NCBI RefSeq assembly: GCF_000785435.2
Contig: NZ_JTDB02000004.1
Coordinates: 62,001-126,000, forward strand
Direction of reading: 5' to 3'
DNA: 64,000 nucleotides
Source of the DNA: Paraburkholderia sacchari
GTDB lineage: Bacteria > Pseudomonadota > Gammaproteobacteria > Burkholderiales > Burkholderiaceae
Below the pieces are notes generated by a model. It was given only the letters and a program-made list of their open reading frames with translations. It did no database searches and was not told the DNA's origin. The translations under genes and the position numbers were made by a program. Numbering within the stretch: position 1 is the stretch's first letter; each line of letters begins with the position of its first letter. Positions 62,475 through 64,000 of the stretch are shown here, piece after piece.

Positions 62475-62986
62475 GCAAATGATCCCCGAATTGCGCCGAC
62501 GTCTTTCATGGACGGAGCTCGCTACGATTTTTGAGAAATCATATCAAAATCATTCGTCAGTTCGGTGCACGAGATTGTCCGCCCAAGGTCTTTCTTTCGG
62601 CGGCTTCGCGGCGTGAGCGCGGCAAGAGGAAGAGTATGCAAACCAGCTTCGATCAGGCGCGATTGAGTCGGCCTTCAGGTATCAGGGGTTGCGGGGTGCG
62701 ATTCGGGGCGTGCGTGACGTGGGTGTACCGTATTCCCTGAATGCAAATCTCAGGTAGTACCAAACGCCGGACGATCTGGTCGATTCATGGTTTTAATAAG
62801 GAATCCAATTTTTATGAGTGACGTATGTTCGTTTCGTTCAGGTAATCTCTAGTGCAACGCGGCGTGCTCGACGGATTTATATTGCGTAGAAATCTGACTT
62901 ATAACTCGAATCATCGTGTGTAGGTCCCAAATAGATGTCGTGTTCTGTGTAGGTTGAGTGCCGGACATCCACATGGAGCGCCGGCA
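62475..62986. promoter_or_regulatory. spacer upstream of the kinase operon, no gene seen
   Basis: About 510 bp, becoming AT-rich after 62730. It should contain the promoter of the kinase-tssA operon near 62480-62600. No RNA gene or supported reading frame was found. It marks the end of the type VI block before mobile-element remnants. Confidence 0.5.
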
Positions 62987-63083
62987 ATGAATGCGACTGG
63001 GACGATCACGATGACGATGCGCAAAGTGGACCGGATCAAGGTCATCCAGGCGGTCACCGAAGCGCGGCTCAAGCCTGGTCAAG
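62987..63083 (+). pseudogene. ISNCY-type transposase, N-terminal fragment
   Basis: The translation MNATGTITMTMRKVDRIKVI continues QAVTEARLKPGQA, the standard start of ISNCY/IS1202-like transposases, whose helix-turn-helix would follow. The match stops at about 63083, where integrase sequence in another frame begins. Confidence 0.65.
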
Positions 63084-63395
63084 CATGCCCGCTACAACCC
63101 AGAGGGCACGGGCAACCGTCTATCTGACGGCGGTCGGATGTACCTTCAGATCGACAAATCCGGCGCAAAATATTGGCGGATGAACTATCGGTTCGCAGGC
63201 AAGGACAAGACGCTGGCGCTCGGCGTCTGTCCAGATGTCTCACTTGCGGCAGCCCGCAAGAAGCGAGACGAGGCCCGAGAGAAGCTTGCTGGCGTCGTCG
63301 ATCCTGTCGCTGCAAAAAGGTTGGAAAAGCGCGCCGCGCGTCGTTCGGCGATCAATACTTTCGAAGCTGTTGCGCATGCATGGATGTCGTACGCA
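63084..63395 (+). pseudogene. P4-type integrase, N-terminal fragment
   Basis: The frame reads KHARYNPEGTGNRLSDGGRM, then YLQIDKSGAKYWRMNYRFAG and KDKTLALGVCPDVSLAAARK, the DUF4102 arm-binding domain of P4-like tyrosine integrases, and ends after TFEAVAHAWM. The core-binding and catalytic domains are missing. It is cut by the D-serine ammonia-lyase end at 63400. It is not continuous with the other integrase remnant at 28.6 kb, which keeps the complementary later part of such a protein. Confidence 0.75.
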
Positions 63396-63399
63396 ATGG

Positions 63400-64000
63400 C
63401 TATTTCACTGACGCGGGACCGGCGAGTGCTTTTGCACGTTGCTGGAAACGGCGATGCTCCTCTGGCGGAACCAGCGACCCGCCCGTCGCCCAAATTACGT
63501 GCGTTGACCGCTGCATGTCCGCATTGAGACTGCGCAGGTAGTCGCGGCCGCAGGGTGATTGGGTCAACCAGCCAGGGCCGCCGACGGCAGCCGCTGCCGA
63601 TGGCTCCAGTTCCACTCCGGTTGCGCGTTGAACCGCCAGCAGGCATGCGTAGAGTTCTTCATCGCTTACGGTGAATACACCCGACAGTTGGGACGCCATC
63701 AAAGGACTGACCAGTTGCGAAGCCTGTCCTACGGCAAGGCCATCGGCCTCGGTCCGGTTGTCGAGACCCGTGTCATAAACGGACACCGGCTCGTCGAAAC
63801 CGGCCGCAAGCTGGACCAACATGCACGGCGAAGCTACAGGCTCCGCAAAGAAACAATGCACGTGTTCGCCGAAAAGCGCCTTAAGGCCATAGGTAATCCC
63901 GCCCGGTGCACCGCCGACACCGCAGGGGATATAGACGAATAGCGGATGCGCTGCATCCACGATGCGGCCCGACTCCGCAAGTTGTGCCGCCAGATGGCGG
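63400..64000 (-). CDS. dsdA: D-serine ammonia-lyase, 5' part outside the window
   Basis: About 200 C-terminal residues are visible. The segment AAHPLFVYIPCGVGGAPGGI, then TYGLKALFGEHVHCFFAEPV, matches the PLP-binding glycine loop region of D-serine dehydratases, and GLAVGQASQLVSPLMASQLSGVFTV is typical of DsdA. The enzyme converts D-serine to pyruvate and ammonia. The stop at 63400 lies directly beside the integrase remnant, so the 3' end of dsdA marks one border of the mobile DNA. The C-terminal tail RRFQQRAKALAGPASVK is probably native. Confidence 0.9.
   Translation of the reverse strand, partial: RHLAAQLAESGRIVDAAHPLFVYIPCGVGGAPGGITYGLKALFGEHVHCFFAEPVASPCMLVQLAAGFDEPVSVYDTGLDNRTEADGLAVGQASQLVSPLMASQLSGVFTVSDEELYACLLAVQRATGVELEPSAAAAVGGPGWLTQSPCGRDYLRSLNADMQRSTHVIWATGGSLVPPEEHRRFQQRAKALAGPASVK

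Noticed and set aside
63396..63527. Continuation of the integrase frame beyond 63395
   Set aside because: From here the plus-strand frame only mirrors the 3' end of dsdA, and the integrase pattern stops.
1..64000. CRISPR arrays, rRNA genes and complete tRNA genes
   Set aside because: No regularly spaced short repeats were seen and no rRNA or full cloverleaf sequence was found by eye; a covariance search would be needed to exclude a hidden tRNA.

Overview
The window looks like a chromosomal segment of a GC-rich betaproteobacterium of the Burkholderiaceae, most likely Paraburkholderia, Caballeronia or a close relative. The reasons are the ETF-ubiquinone oxidoreductase, the small conserved Burkholderia-type protein beside it, the gene content of the type VI secretion locus and the overall base composition. 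The genus is an inference; no rRNA is present.

Region 1 (1-20.7 kb) is a catabolic neighbourhood. It holds two NDP-forming acyl-CoA ligase-type genes (the first cut by the window edge), ETF-quinone oxidoreductase, a membrane sterol-desaturase-type hydroxylase, a secreted protein, a 2Fe-2S/FAD reductase and a Crp/Fnr regulator. Its core is a tightly coupled six-gene minus-strand operon for a tryptophan-tryptophylquinone (TTQ) amine dehydrogenase, closest in my reading to aralkylamine dehydrogenase: aauB (large subunit), mauE, mauD, aauA (TTQ subunit) and two monohaem cytochromes c. An AraC-type regulator lies upstream. On the plus strand follows a DUF1329 / DUF1302 / MMPL-RND / YCF48 set, which looks like an export or import route for a hydrophobic compound.

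Region 2 (20.7-30.5 kb) is accessory DNA and largely a graveyard. It contains a tRNA 3' end remnant with terminator, a truncated IS3-type element, an IS110 fragment, integrase fragments, a metallo-hydrolase start, a MocR regulator fragment, and remains of an aromatic monooxygenase with its DUF2783 partner. Inside it sits an intact fructan module: a LacI regulator, a GH32 levanase and a GH68 levansucrase with two AAACCGGTTT-type operators in its promoter region.

Region 3 (30.5-62.5 kb) begins with two tandem Tat-lipoprotein serine hydrolases. Next comes a partner-switching signalling set (unknown protein, SpoIIE-type phosphatase, RsbW-like ATPase, two STAS proteins) and a type VI secretion locus: hcp, tssB, tssC, hcp, a DUF2169-pentapeptide fusion, a pentapeptide protein, DUF3540, a DUF4150 PAAR-like protein, an unknown protein, tssJ, tssK, tssL and tssM. 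On the opposite strand is an operon of a hybrid histidine kinase, an OmpR-type regulator, tssA and a third Tat-lipoprotein serine hydrolase. tssE, tssF, tssG, tssH and vgrG are not in the window. The two hcp genes form an almost perfect 489-bp inverted repeat around tssBC.

Region 4 (62.5-64 kb) carries another transposase start fused to an integrase fragment, ending against the 3' end of a D-serine ammonia-lyase gene that runs off the window.
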